Of a DNA stretch of 64,000 nucleotides, positions 41,982 to 50,722 are shown in pieces. Below the pieces are notes generated by a model. It had not been told where the DNA came from, did not search any database, and worked only from the letters and a program-made list of their open reading frames with translations. The stretch's first letter is position 1; each line of letters begins with the position of its first letter. A program made the position numbers and the translations under genes. The stretch comes from Pseudomonas iridis. Its GTDB lineage: Bacteria > Pseudomonadota > Gammaproteobacteria > Pseudomonadales > Pseudomonadaceae. The stretch lies in assembly GCF_017980685.1 (NCBI RefSeq), contig NZ_JACXXO010000013.1, positions 1-64,000 on the forward strand, read 5' to 3'.

Positions 41982-42647
41982 ATGGCACTTACCCGCGAAC
42001 AAATGGCTCAGCGCGTCGCCCGCGAAATGCAGGACGGCTACTACGTCAACCTCGGCATCGGCATTCCGACCCTGGTCGCCAACTACATCCCCGAAGGCAT
42101 GGAAGTCATGCTGCAATCGGAAAACGGCCTGCTCGGCATGGGTCCTTTTCCTACCGAAGAAACCATCGATGCCGACATGATCAATGCCGGCAAGCAAACC
42201 GTGACCGCACGTATCGGCGCTTCGATTTTTTCCTCGGCCGAGTCTTTCGCGATGATCCGCGGCGGCCATGTCGACCTCACCGTGCTGGGTGCATTTGAGG
42301 TGGACGTCGAAGGCAATATCGCCTCGTGGATGATCCCCGGCAAACTGGTCAAGGGCATGGGCGGTGCCATGGACCTGGTAGCCGGCGCAGAAAACATCAT
42401 CGTGATCATGACCCACGCGTCCAAGGACGGTGAGTCCAAACTGTTAGCCCGGTGCAGCCTGCCGCTGACCGGCGCCGGGTGCATCAAGCGTGTGCTGACC
42501 GACCTGGCCTATCTGGAAATCGAGAACGGTGCGTTCATTCTCAAAGAGCGCGCGCCGGGTGTCAGTGTAGAAGAGATCGTGGCCAAAACCGCCGGTAAAC
42601 TGATCGTGCCTGATCACGTACCGGAAATGCAGTTCGCTGCCCAGTGA
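41982..42647 (+). CDS. dhcB: 3-oxoacid/dehydrocarnitine CoA-transferase subunit B
   Basis: A 221-residue beta subunit. The catalytic Glu47 is in LQSENGLLGMGP, which forms the glutamyl-CoA intermediate. VNLGIGIPTLVANYIP and SWMIPGKLVKGMGGAMDLV are also conserved. CGGAG stands before the ATG, 24 bases after subunit A. It assembles with that subunit as a heterotetramer and feeds acetoacetyl-CoA or a related product to the thiolase encoded next. Confidence 0.9.
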   Translation: MALTREQMAQRVAREMQDGYYVNLGIGIPTLVANYIPEGMEVMLQSENGLLGMGPFPTEETIDADMINAGKQTVTARIGASIFSSAESFAMIRGGHVDLTVLGAFEVDVEGNIASWMIPGKLVKGMGGAMDLVAGAENIIVIMTHASKDGESKLLARCSLPLTGAGCIKRVLTDLAYLEIENGAFILKERAPGVSVEEIVAKTAGKLIVPDHVPEMQFAAQ

Positions 42648-42658
42648 GGAATTTGAAA

Positions 42659-43840
42659 ATGCAAGACGTCGTCATTGTTGCCGCTACGCGTACCGCGATC
42701 GGCAGTTTCCAGGGTTCCCTGGCCAGCGTATCCGCGGTTGATCTGGGCGCAGCGGTGATTCGCCAGTTGCTCGAACAGACCGGTCTGGACGGTGCGCAGG
42801 TCGATGAAGTGATCATGGGCCAGGTACTGACCGCCGGCGCCGGCCAGAACCCGGCGCGTCAGGCCGCCATCAAGGCTGGCCTGCCCCACGCGGTGCCGGC
42901 CATGACCCTGAACAAGGTCTGCGGCTCGGGTCTCAAGGCTTTGCACCTTGGCGCGCAAGCCATCCGTTGCGGTGACGCCGACGTGATTATCGCCGGCGGC
43001 CAGGAAAACATGAGCCTGTCCAACTACGTAATGCCGGGCGCACGCACCGGTCTGCGCATGGGTCACGCGCAAATCGTCGACACCATGATCAGCGATGGCC
43101 TGTGGGATGCGTTCAACGATTACCACATGGGCATCACCGCGGAAAACCTCGTCGACAAATATGAGATCAGCCGCGAACAGCAGGACGCCTTCGCTGCCGC
43201 CTCCCAGCACAAAGCCGCTGCCGCCATCGAGGCCGGGCGTTTTGTCGATGAAATCACACCGATCCTGATTCCGCAGCGCAAAGGCGATCCGGTCGCCTTC
43301 AAGGTCGACGAACAACCGCGTGGCGAGACCACCGCTGAATCGCTGGCCAAACTGCGCCCGGCGTTCAAAAAGGACGGCAGCGTCACTGCTGGCAACGCAT
43401 CGTCGCTCAACGACGGCGCCGCGGCGGTGATCCTGATGAGCGCCGAGAAAGCCAAAGCCCTGGGCCTGCCAGTACTGGCGACCATCGCGGCATACGCCAA
43501 CGCGGGCGTTGACCCGGCGATCATGGGCATCGGCCCGGTGTCGGCCACCCGTCGCTGCCTGGACAAGGCAGGCTGGTCAATCGAGCAACTTGACCTGATC
43601 GAAGCCAACGAAGCCTTCGCCGCACAATCGCTGGCCGTGGCCAAGGATCTGCAATGGGATCTGGACAAGGTCAACGTCAACGGCGGCGCCATCGCGCTGG
43701 GTCACCCGATCGGTGCGTCGGGTTGCCGGGTGCTGGTGACCCTGCTGCATGAAATGATCAAGCGTGATGCGAAAAAAGGTCTCGCGACCCTGTGCATCGG
43801 CGGCGGACAGGGCGTGGCCCTGGCGCTGGAACGCGCGTAA
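42659..43840 (+). CDS. atoB: Acetyl-CoA C-acetyltransferase (thiolase)
   Basis: A 393-residue thiolase. Nucleophile Cys88 is in LNKVCGSGLKAL, the catalytic His in GGAIALGHPIGASG and the second Cys in LCIGGGQGVAL. The start is the ATG at 42659, 11 bases after subunit B. It cleaves acetoacetyl-CoA to two acetyl-CoA, the last step of acetoacetate/carnitine breakdown. No 3-hydroxybutyrate dehydrogenase or short-chain fatty acid permease follows, unlike in P. aeruginosa. Confidence 0.95.
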   Translation: MQDVVIVAATRTAIGSFQGSLASVSAVDLGAAVIRQLLEQTGLDGAQVDEVIMGQVLTAGAGQNPARQAAIKAGLPHAVPAMTLNKVCGSGLKALHLGAQAIRCGDADVIIAGGQENMSLSNYVMPGARTGLRMGHAQIVDTMISDGLWDAFNDYHMGITAENLVDKYEISREQQDAFAAASQHKAAAAIEAGRFVDEITPILIPQRKGDPVAFKVDEQPRGETTAESLAKLRPAFKKDGSVTAGNASSLNDGAAAVILMSAEKAKALGLPVLATIAAYANAGVDPAIMGIGPVSATRRCLDKAGWSIEQLDLIEANEAFAAQSLAVAKDLQWDLDKVNVNGGAIALGHPIGASGCRVLVTLLHEMIKRDAKKGLATLCIGGGQGVALALERA

Positions 43841-43852
43841 AAGAGCACTACT

Positions 43853-43887
43853 GACAGCGGGCGGATCCACGACATCCGCTCGCTGTC
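43853..43887 (+). terminator. Hairpin after the thiolase operon
   Basis: GACAGCGGGCGGAT and ATCCGCTCGCTGTC form a 14-base stem with one G-T pair around a seven-base loop, 12 bases after the atoB stop. There is no strong T-tract, so termination may need Rho or the adjacent REP unit. Confidence 0.5.
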
Positions 43888-43901
43888 TCCCCAACATAAA
43901 A

Positions 43902-43931
43902 CCCTGTGGGAGCGAGCCTGCTCGCGATGAG
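43902..43931. repeat. Single REP unit, GAGCCTGCTCGCGA type
   Basis: CCCTGTGGGAGCGAGCCTGC followed by TCGCGATGAG, a lone REP unit between the convergent atoB and cobF genes. Confidence 0.75.
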
Positions 43932-43951
43932 ACCGGTCCAGCCGCAAAAAT

Positions 43952-44707
43952 CTAAGGCTTGCGCAGCAAATACGTATCCATGATCCACCCATGCTCCAAC
44001 CGCGCAGCCTTGCGCACGCGCTCGATTTCATCCGCCACATCGCCGAGTTTGCCGCTGATCAAGATCTCATCCGGCGTGCCCAGGTAAGCCCCCCAGTAAA
44101 TCTCTGTCTGCGGATCAGCCACGTGGTGGTAGGAATCTTCGGCATCGAGCATCACGACCAGACTGTCGGCATCACTCACCTGCCCTGCTGCCAGGCGCCG
44201 GCCCGTGGTGATTTCAATGGAGCGGCCTATCGTGTTCAACGGCACTTTGTGTTGCGCGGCCAAAGCCTGAACGCTGGTAATCCCGGGAATCACTTCAAAC
44301 TCGAAGGCACAGCGACCCGACGCCAGAATCGCCTGCAGGATGCGAACGGTGCTGTCGTACAACGCCGGATCGCCCCACACCAGAAAACCTCCGCACTCGC
44401 CGTCAGACAATTCGTCGTTGATCAGCCGTTCGAAGGTTTGCTGCTTGGCGCGGTTCAGATCATCGACGCTGGCGGTATAGTCCACGTCGCCGCGCTCGCG
44501 TTCCGGGCTGTCGGCCTCGGCGAAGCGATACGCACGATCGGTGATATAGCGCTCACAAATCTCGCGACGCAGATCGATCAGTTTGTCCTTGCTCTGGCCC
44601 TTATCCAGCAAAAAGAACACACCCACCCGATTCAGCGCTTTCACCGCTTGCATCGTGATGTAGTCCGGATTACCGGCGCCGATGCCGATCACCAGCAGCT
44701 GCTTCAT
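43952..44707 (-). CDS. cobF: Precorrin-6A synthase (deacetylating), CobF
   Basis: A 251-residue SAM-dependent tetrapyrrole methyltransferase. The N-terminal GIGAGNPDYITMQAVKAL binds SAM, FLVWGDPALYDS is the second family motif, and VIPGITSVQALAAQ the third. CobF methylates C-1 and removes the acetyl group in aerobic cobalamin synthesis. AAGGAG precedes the ATG. It follows a histidine phosphatase gene with a one-base stop/start overlap; other cob genes must be elsewhere. Confidence 0.93.
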   Translation of the reverse strand: MKQLLVIGIGAGNPDYITMQAVKALNRVGVFFLLDKGQSKDKLIDLRREICERYITDRAYRFAEADSPERERGDVDYTASVDDLNRAKQQTFERLINDELSDGECGGFLVWGDPALYDSTVRILQAILASGRCAFEFEVIPGITSVQALAAQHKVPLNTIGRSIEITTGRRLAAGQVSDADSLVVMLDAEDSYHHVADPQTEIYWGAYLGTPDEILISGKLGDVADEIERVRKAARLEHGWIMDTYLLRKP

Positions 44708-45276
44708 CAGCGTGCTCCTTCAATGTCGAGACCAGGCAAGCGTAGCCGCCAGCGCCCGGTGAAGCGCAGTTCGACCACTGACAATGGCTCGACATCAATG
44801 TCATGAAAAGCCGTGCCGCGCAGGGTCTGGATCAACGCAGCACGGATGATGAACGGATGCGTAACCGCCACCACATGGCCCGGCGTGGTTTGCAGACTGA
44901 CCAGCCACTTCGACACTCGCTCGCACACTTGCGCGATCGATTCACCGCCATGGGGCGTGGCGTCTGGATCTTCCAGCCATGCCTGTAGCGCCGCGGTTTG
45001 CGAATGTTGCAGATCCTTGATCGCCTGCCCGCGCCACAACCCCCAATCGCAATCGCGCAGCGCTTGATCGATATGTGCGTCGGCACCTAACCACGCGGCG
45101 GTCTGACGTGTACGCAGTTCAGGCGCACAGATCAGGCGCCGCGGGACGTCGAGTCGCGCAGCCAACACGTCAGAAGCCAGGCCGATATTTTCAACAGGCT
45201 CATTCGTAGGAAATCGCGCCAGTTTTTGTGCGACGGTTCGCGCATGGCAAATCAGGGTTAAACGGGTGGTCTGCAC
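44707..45276 (-). CDS. Histidine phosphatase-family protein
   Basis: About 189 residues. The phosphohistidine motif is shifted to LICHARTVAQ (usual form RHG/RHGE; here HAR), with the later Arg and Glu in APELRTRQTA and the second His in AVTHPFIIRA. The first motif lacks the usual Arg before His, so activity may be altered. The start is uncertain: GTG at 45276 has AGAG nine bases upstream and TTG at 45282 is possible. Its coupling to cobF suggests a CobC-like alpha-ribazole phosphatase role, but this is an inference. Confidence 0.7.
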   Translation of the reverse strand: MQTTRLTLICHARTVAQKLARFPTNEPVENIGLASDVLAARLDVPRRLICAPELRTRQTAAWLGADAHIDQALRDCDWGLWRGQAIKDLQHSQTAALQAWLEDPDATPHGGESIAQVCERVSKWLVSLQTTPGHVVAVTHPFIIRAALIQTLRGTAFHDIDVEPLSVVELRFTGRWRLRLPGLDIEGAR

Positions 45277-45529
45277 GATCAATCACTCTGTCGAGAGTCA
45301 TGAGAAACAACGGCGCAAGGCCGATCAGTGGGCAATTGTGCCGTACATCAAGGGCCTCAGGGCTGTCCGGTGCATCGCCCTATCACTCGGGTATGCCAAA
45401 AAATCGGCAATGTCTCACATCTTCATGAGCAATGGACTACAAAGCCTGTCGCCTTCCGTGTAGCCCTTGTTACACGGGCATCTTGCCCCATTCCGGAGCC
45501 TTTTCAACACACTGAAAAATTCACTAGAC

Positions 45530-45547
45530 ATGTAACATCAGTTACAT
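45530..45547. promoter_or_regulatory. Candidate RpiR operator
   Basis: A perfect inverted repeat ATGTAAC-ATCA-GTTACAT lies 60 bases before the RpiR gene. A looser copy of the half-site (CCGTGTA..TACACGG) occurs at about 45457-45477. The rest of the gene-free stretch 45277-45606 shows no gene or known riboswitch. Confidence 0.55.
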
Positions 45548-45606
45548 AAATACTGTTTTAACGGATTGTGAAGCGAATTCGACACACTCATCCAGCAGGA
45601 GCCAGG

Positions 45607-46461
45607 ATGCCCCCTCTCAGAGACCTGATCACCGATCCCGGCCTCGATCTGACACCGTCAGAACGCAAAGTCGTTCGCGCCCTGCTTGATCAATACCCAC
45701 GCAACGGTCTGGGACCGATGGCACGACTGGCCGAACACGCCGGCGTCAGCGACCCGACCATCGTGCGACTGGTGAAAAAACTCGGTTTCGGCGGTTACGC
45801 CGAGTTCCAGGATGCGCTCCTGAGCGACATGGATCATCGCCTGCGCTCACCACGCACCCTGCTGCAACCCCGTGCCCAGCAAAACAAGGACGACGCCTGG
45901 GGTCATTATCTGGCCGACAGCCATCGCCTGCTGATTGAAACGCAATCGCTGACTCAGCCTGAAGACGTACGCATCCTCACGGACTGGCTGCTCGATACCC
46001 GGCATCAGGTGCACTGCTTCGGCGGACGCTTCAGCAGCCTGCTGGCGAGCTACCTGCTCAATCACTTGCGCCTGTTGCGCACCGGCTGCTTTGCATTGGA
46101 AGACAACGCGCAACTGCCTGATCGCCTGTTCGATCTGCAACGCCAGGATGTGGTGTTGCTGTTTGACTATCGCCGTTACCAGTCCCAGGCCCTGCGCGTG
46201 GCCAGCGCGGCGAAAAACAACAACGCACGCGTGGTGCTCTTCACCGACATCTACGCCTCGCCACTGCGCGAACTGGCCGACCTGATTATCAGCGCGCCCG
46301 TAGAGTCAGCCTCGCCGTTCGACACCATGGTGCCGGCGCTGGCGCAAGTCGAAGCACTGATCGCCAGCCTGACCCTGCGCACCACGAATCTGGCCGATCG
46401 CCTGGAAGGCATCGACGCCCTGCGCAACGACTTCAATACGCACCTTCTGGAGGATAAATAA
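45607..46461 (+). CDS. RpiR/MurR-family transcriptional regulator
   Basis: A 284-residue regulator; ATG at 45607 with AGGAG upstream. The N-terminal helix-turn-helix (LAEHAGVSDPTIVRLVKKLGFGGYAEFQDAL) is typical of RpiR. The C-terminal SIS domain (about 125-265) would bind a phosphosugar in classical members, though its ligand here is probably linked to the catabolic genes that follow. It is the first gene of a co-directional series and is spaced two bases from the next gene. Confidence 0.92.
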   Translation: MPPLRDLITDPGLDLTPSERKVVRALLDQYPRNGLGPMARLAEHAGVSDPTIVRLVKKLGFGGYAEFQDALLSDMDHRLRSPRTLLQPRAQQNKDDAWGHYLADSHRLLIETQSLTQPEDVRILTDWLLDTRHQVHCFGGRFSSLLASYLLNHLRLLRTGCFALEDNAQLPDRLFDLQRQDVVLLFDYRRYQSQALRVASAAKNNNARVVLFTDIYASPLRELADLIISAPVESASPFDTMVPALAQVEALIASLTLRTTNLADRLEGIDALRNDFNTHLLEDK

Positions 46462-46463
46462 GG

Positions 46464-47108
46464 ATGTTCACCCTTCCACACCGCTCGCCGCGAGACCTGC
46501 CCTTTGTCACCGACCACACGGCCTTGTTGCTGGTGGACATGCAGCGTGCCTGGCTCGATCCGCAGTTCGACCCGCACCTCACTGAGCCGGATGGCGAGTA
46601 TTTTCGCAGCCGTGTGCGTACGCAGGTCGTGCCCAATCAACAACGTCTGCTGAATGGCTTTCGCGCGGCGCAACAGAACGTGCTGCACACCGTCATCGAG
46701 AGTCTTACCGCCGATGGCCGCGACCGCTCGCTGGACCACAAACTGTCGAATCTGAACGTACCCAAAGGCAGCCCGCAGGCACAGATCATCGCCGAACTGA
46801 CGCCCGCAGAAAACGAAATCTATTTGCCGAAAACCTCGTCCGGGGTCTTCAACTCGACCAACATCGATTATGTGCTGCGCAACCTCGCAACCCGCCATTT
46901 GATCATCGCCGGCATCGTTACCGACCAGTGCGTGGACATGGCCGTGCGCGACGCTGCCGACCGTGGCTATCTGGTGACTCTGGTCGAGGACGCCTGCGCC
47001 ACCCACACTGCCGAACGCCATCAGGCGTGCCTGAACGCGATCAAGGGTTACTGCTGGATCACCGACACCGACACCGTGCTCGGCCGGTTGCAGGAGATGC
47101 AGCCATGA
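46464..47108 (+). CDS. Isochorismatase-like cysteine hydrolase
   Basis: A 214-residue hydrolase. The catalytic triad is visible: Asp in LLLVDMQRAW, Lys in YLPKTSSGVF and Cys156 in GIVTDQCVDMAVRDA. The family hydrolyses amides, ureides and N-carbamoyl compounds. The stop overlaps the start of the glutamine-synthetase-like gene (ATGA), so translation is coupled. Its job is probably to cleave an amide intermediate of this pathway. Confidence 0.9.
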   Translation: MFTLPHRSPRDLPFVTDHTALLLVDMQRAWLDPQFDPHLTEPDGEYFRSRVRTQVVPNQQRLLNGFRAAQQNVLHTVIESLTADGRDRSLDHKLSNLNVPKGSPQAQIIAELTPAENEIYLPKTSSGVFNSTNIDYVLRNLATRHLIIAGIVTDQCVDMAVRDAADRGYLVTLVEDACATHTAERHQACLNAIKGYCWITDTDTVLGRLQEMQP

Positions 47109-48436
47109 GCGCCCGTCTGACGCCGTTGCCGATGACCACTATCGTCACCACTGACCTGATCGGCATTACCCGTGGACGCTCATTCCCCACCGACGAACTT
47201 GAGCATTATCAGGCCCCCGGTTGTGGCTGGGTGCCGGCCAACAGCGCCCTGACCCCGCAGGACTCCATTGCTTCGACCAGCCCGTGGGGCGCTTATGGCG
47301 ATCTGCGTTTGATCCCGGATCTGGGCAGCCGCGTTACCGTGAGCAACGGGCCGGATGTGAACGCCCCGCCGCTGGACTTCATCCACGGCGATCTTCGCGA
47401 AACCGACGGTCGACCATTCGGCGCCTGCCCACGCACGCTGCTGCGCGATGAGATCGAGCGTTACCGCGACGAGTTGGGCTTGCAGGTCAACGCCGCGTTC
47501 GAGCATGAATTCAACCTGCATGCAGATCCGGCTGAACCCCCGGCGTTTTCGCTTGAAGCCCAGCGTCAGGGCGCTGAATTTGGCGGCTGGCTGCTCAGCG
47601 CTCTGCGTGCCGGCGGCGTCGAGCCGGAGATGTTTCTGCCCGAATACGGCAAGCATCAATTCGAAATCACTTGCCGACCGGCGCTGGGGGTCGCGGCCGC
47701 AGACCGCGCGGTGAACGTACGCGAAATTGCCCGTGAGATCGCCCGGCAAATGGGCCTGGACCTGAGCTTCGCACCGAAGACCGCCGCTGATGCGATGTGC
47801 AACGGTGTGCACCTGCACGTCAGCCTGCTTGATCTGGACGGCCAGCCGATGCTCTACGACGCAGGCACCAGCAATGGTCTGTCGAGCCTCGGCCAGCATT
47901 GGGCGGCGGGCATCCTGCATTACTTGCCGGCGCTGTGTGCAATCACCGCACCGACACCGCTCTCGTACGAGCGCTTGCAGCCAAATCACTGGAGCGCCTC
48001 TTACGCCTGCCTGGGACAACAGAACCGCGAAGCGGCGTTGCGCATCTGCCCGACCTCGACGCTGGGCAGCAAAGCCGTGGCGAAGCAGTTCAACCTGGAA
48101 TTTCGCGCCATGGACGCCACCGCCTCGCCGCATCTGGCGATGGCCGCGCTGCTGATCGCGGGACGGCTGGGCATCGAACAGCGTCTGGCGCTGAACGCAA
48201 TCACCAATGAAATCCCCGATTCACTCAATGACGAGCAACGTCAGGCGCGGGGCATCGTCGCCCTGCCTGCCTCGCTGGCTCAGGCACTGGATTGCCTGCG
48301 CGACAGTGCAGCCCTCAACGAATGGCTGCCCAAACCGTTGCTCGACAGTTATTACGCCCTTAAAACCGAGGAACTGGCGCTGACGGAACAGCTCTCGATC
48401 GCTGAACTTTGTGAGCACTATGCACGCGTGTACTGA
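47105..48436 (+). CDS. Glutamine-synthetase-family ligase (not GlnA)
   Basis: A 443-residue protein of the glutamine synthetase superfamily. Metal and nucleotide motifs are present: AAFEHEFNLH (first metal Glu), LPEYGKHQFEIT, CNGVHLHVSLLD and EFRAMDATASPHLAMAALL. The sequence is unlike GlnA and closer to the gamma-glutamyl-amide ligases (PuuA/GlnT group), which join glutamate to an amine. Start at the ATG at 47105, overlapping the upstream stop. The substrate amine is unknown. Confidence 0.9.
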   Translation: MSARLTPLPMTTIVTTDLIGITRGRSFPTDELEHYQAPGCGWVPANSALTPQDSIASTSPWGAYGDLRLIPDLGSRVTVSNGPDVNAPPLDFIHGDLRETDGRPFGACPRTLLRDEIERYRDELGLQVNAAFEHEFNLHADPAEPPAFSLEAQRQGAEFGGWLLSALRAGGVEPEMFLPEYGKHQFEITCRPALGVAAADRAVNVREIAREIARQMGLDLSFAPKTAADAMCNGVHLHVSLLDLDGQPMLYDAGTSNGLSSLGQHWAAGILHYLPALCAITAPTPLSYERLQPNHWSASYACLGQQNREAALRICPTSTLGSKAVAKQFNLEFRAMDATASPHLAMAALLIAGRLGIEQRLALNAITNEIPDSLNDEQRQARGIVALPASLAQALDCLRDSAALNEWLPKPLLDSYYALKTEELALTEQLSIAELCEHYARVY

Positions 48437-49172
48437 ATCCGCCGAGCTGGGGTTGTTTACCAGACCGGTCTACAACCTGAGCCGCGCCGACTCGACGCAT
48501 CCATTGATTCTGGTGTGCGAGCACGCCAGTCGCTACATCCCCGAGGCCCTGAATAATCTGGGCCTGGACGATGCAGCCGCCCGCGAGCACATCGCCTGGG
48601 ACATTGGCGCGCTGGAACTGGCCGAGCAATTGTCGGCAACACTCGGCGCGACGCTGTTGAGCGCTAACTATTCGCGGCTACTGATCGACCTCAATCGGCC
48701 ACGGCATGCCCCCGACAGCATTCCGGTGCAGAGCGAGATCTATCAGGTGCCGGGCAATCGTGAGCTGGACGAAGCCACGCGCGAGTACCGCCGGCAGACG
48801 CTGTTCAAGCCGTTTCACACGCGCTTGCAAACACTGATCGACGCGCGCATTGCCAAGGGTCAACCGGTGCGCATAGTCGGGATTCACAGCTTTACGCCGG
48901 TGTATTACGGCCAGCCGCGCGCCATGGAAGTTGGTGTGCTGTTTGGCCAGGCCAGGGCCTATGCCCAGCGCCTGCTCGACGACCTGGAAAAACATCCGCT
49001 GACAGTTGCAGGCAATCAGCCGTACAGGATTGACCCGCTGGGCGACATGACAGTACCGGTACACGGAGATGCCCGCGGCCTGGATTCGGTGTTGATCGAG
49101 GTGCGCAACGACTTGCTGCGCAGCCCCGAAGCGGTTTCGCGCTGGGCCGGATACCTCGCGCCGTTGCTGTAA
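48420..49172 (+). CDS. N-formylglutamate amidohydrolase-family enzyme
   Basis: About 250 residues. Motifs LILVCEHASRYIP, LLIDLNRP and GIHSFTPVYYG with PVHGDARGLDSVLIEVRNDLL mark the HutG/FGase family, zinc-dependent enzymes that release an acyl group from N-acyl-glutamate or similar. The start may be the ATG at 48420 or the GTG at 48411; both overlap the ligase gene. The coupling with the ligase and cysteine hydrolase suggests a protected-intermediate pathway. Confidence 0.9.
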   Translation: MHACTESAELGLFTRPVYNLSRADSTHPLILVCEHASRYIPEALNNLGLDDAAAREHIAWDIGALELAEQLSATLGATLLSANYSRLLIDLNRPRHAPDSIPVQSEIYQVPGNRELDEATREYRRQTLFKPFHTRLQTLIDARIAKGQPVRIVGIHSFTPVYYGQPRAMEVGVLFGQARAYAQRLLDDLEKHPLTVAGNQPYRIDPLGDMTVPVHGDARGLDSVLIEVRNDLLRSPEAVSRWAGYLAPLL

Positions 49173-49254
49173 CGAAAGCACTGCTGAAGCTGTAAACGAT
49201 GGACCGATATAACAACTAAAAAACGACTGATTGGCTTACAAGGAGTTGCGCTTC

Positions 49255-50604
49255 ATGGAAATTGAAGAATTCGGCTACAAGCAAGAGTTGAAACGTAGCC
49301 TGACGCTCACCGACCTGGTGGTATACGGGATGATCTTCATGATCCCCATCGCCCCGTTCGGCGTGTATGGCTACGTCAACGCCGAGGCACCGGGGATGGT
49401 GCCGCTGGCGTACATCATCGGCATGGTGGCCATGGTGTTTACCGCGTTGAGCTACGGCAGCATGGCCCGCGCTTTCCCGGTTGCAGGCTCGGTGTATTCC
49501 TACGCACAACGCGGCCTCAATCAACACGTCGGCTTCATCGCCGGGTGGCTGATGCTGCTTGACTACCTGCTGATCCCACCGCTGCTGTACGTGTACGCGG
49601 CGATGGCGCTCAACCACTTGTACCCGGACATTCCGAAAGTCGGCTTCATTCTGGCATTCCTTGTCAGCGCTACCTTCGTCAACTTGCGCGGTATCACGTT
49701 TACCGCACGGATGAACATCGTCTTCCTGCTGGCGCAACTGGTCGTGCTGGGCATCTTCCTGTTCTACGCCTGGACCGCCCTGCACAACGGTGGCGGCAAC
49801 GGCGAGCTGACGTTGGCGCCGCTGTACAACCCGCAAACCTTTAACTTCGCCCTGCTGATGCAAGCCGTGTCGATTGCCGTGCTGTCGTTCCTGGGCTTCG
49901 ATGCGATTTCCACCCTCGCCGAAGAAATCAAGGGCGATCCGGGTCGCAGTGTTGGCAAAGCTGCGTTGATAACGCTGGTGGTGATGGGTACGATTTTCGT
50001 CGTTCAAACCTGGATCGCTACCGATCTGGCCGCCGGTCTGGGCTTCAAGTCCGCCGACACCGCGTTCTATGAAATCGCCGAACTCGCCGCCGGTAGCTGG
50101 CTGGCGACCCTCACGGCTGTCACCACGGCGCTGTCCTGGGGTATCGCTGTGGCGGTCACTTCGCAATCTGCGGTGTCGCGCCTGCTGTTCGGCATGGCCC
50201 GTGACGGCAAGCTGCCAAAAATACTGGCCAGGGTTCACCCGAAACACAACACGCCGTACATGAGCATTTATCTGGTGGCGGTGCTGTCGCTGCTGATCTG
50301 CTACCTGTTCATCAACTCGGTCGACACCCTGACCTCGCTGGTCAACTTCGGCGCGCTCAGCGGTTTCATGCTGCTGCACCTGACAGTGATCAACTACTAC
50401 TGGCGTCGGCAAAAGTCCGGTCAGGTTGTGCGCCACCTGATCTGCCCGATGATCGGCTTCATCATCGTCGCGGCGATCATGGTCAACATGGGTGTCGATG
50501 CGCAGAAACTCGGCCTGATCTGGATCGCTCTGGGCCTGGTGTACCTGTTCTTCCTCAACAAGTTCAGCGCCACGACCGCGCTGCCTGACCCGAGCAACGG
50601 CTGA
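49255..50604 (+). CDS. APC-family amino acid/amine permease
   Basis: A 449-residue transporter with twelve membrane segments, starting at the ATG at 49255 with AAGGAG upstream. The N-terminal LTLTDLVVYGMIFMIPIAPF and the later AVSIAVLSFLGFDAISTLAEE and SAVSRLLFGMARDGKLP are typical of the APC superfamily close to PuuP/YhdG. It is the uptake component of the operon; the fused pathway implies an amine or amino acid substrate. Confidence 0.92.
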   Translation: MEIEEFGYKQELKRSLTLTDLVVYGMIFMIPIAPFGVYGYVNAEAPGMVPLAYIIGMVAMVFTALSYGSMARAFPVAGSVYSYAQRGLNQHVGFIAGWLMLLDYLLIPPLLYVYAAMALNHLYPDIPKVGFILAFLVSATFVNLRGITFTARMNIVFLLAQLVVLGIFLFYAWTALHNGGGNGELTLAPLYNPQTFNFALLMQAVSIAVLSFLGFDAISTLAEEIKGDPGRSVGKAALITLVVMGTIFVVQTWIATDLAAGLGFKSADTAFYEIAELAAGSWLATLTAVTTALSWGIAVAVTSQSAVSRLLFGMARDGKLPKILARVHPKHNTPYMSIYLVAVLSLLICYLFINSVDTLTSLVNFGALSGFMLLHLTVINYYWRRQKSGQVVRHLICPMIGFIIVAAIMVNMGVDAQKLGLIWIALGLVYLFFLNKFSATTALPDPSNG

Positions 50605-50678
50605 CAAAAAAAAGAGCGGCGTCTGACAACAAATCAGGCGACTGCCGATTTAACGCGTGGAAACCGACAGTGATAGTC

Positions 50679-50702
50679 AGGTTCGGCAAATTTGCCGAAC
50701 CT
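50679..50702. promoter_or_regulatory. 24-base perfect palindrome before the aruF-like gene
   Basis: AGGTTCGGCAAA and its exact complement meet without a spacer and are followed by TTTT, 21 bases before the start of the aruF-like gene. It could be an operator for the regulator of that pair or a terminator ending the permease transcript. Confidence 0.6.
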
Positions 50703-50722
50703 TTTGATACAGGAGTACATCC

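Noticed and set aside
45277..45567. Cobalamin riboswitch upstream of the phosphatase-cobF pair
   Set aside because: A CCCACTG-like string is present, but the conserved B12-box and the other helices expected of the riboswitch are not visible.
49216..50607. Minus-strand open frame opposite the APC permease
   Set aside because: Antisense shadow of a clear twelve-helix permease, with no ribosome-binding site or family match.
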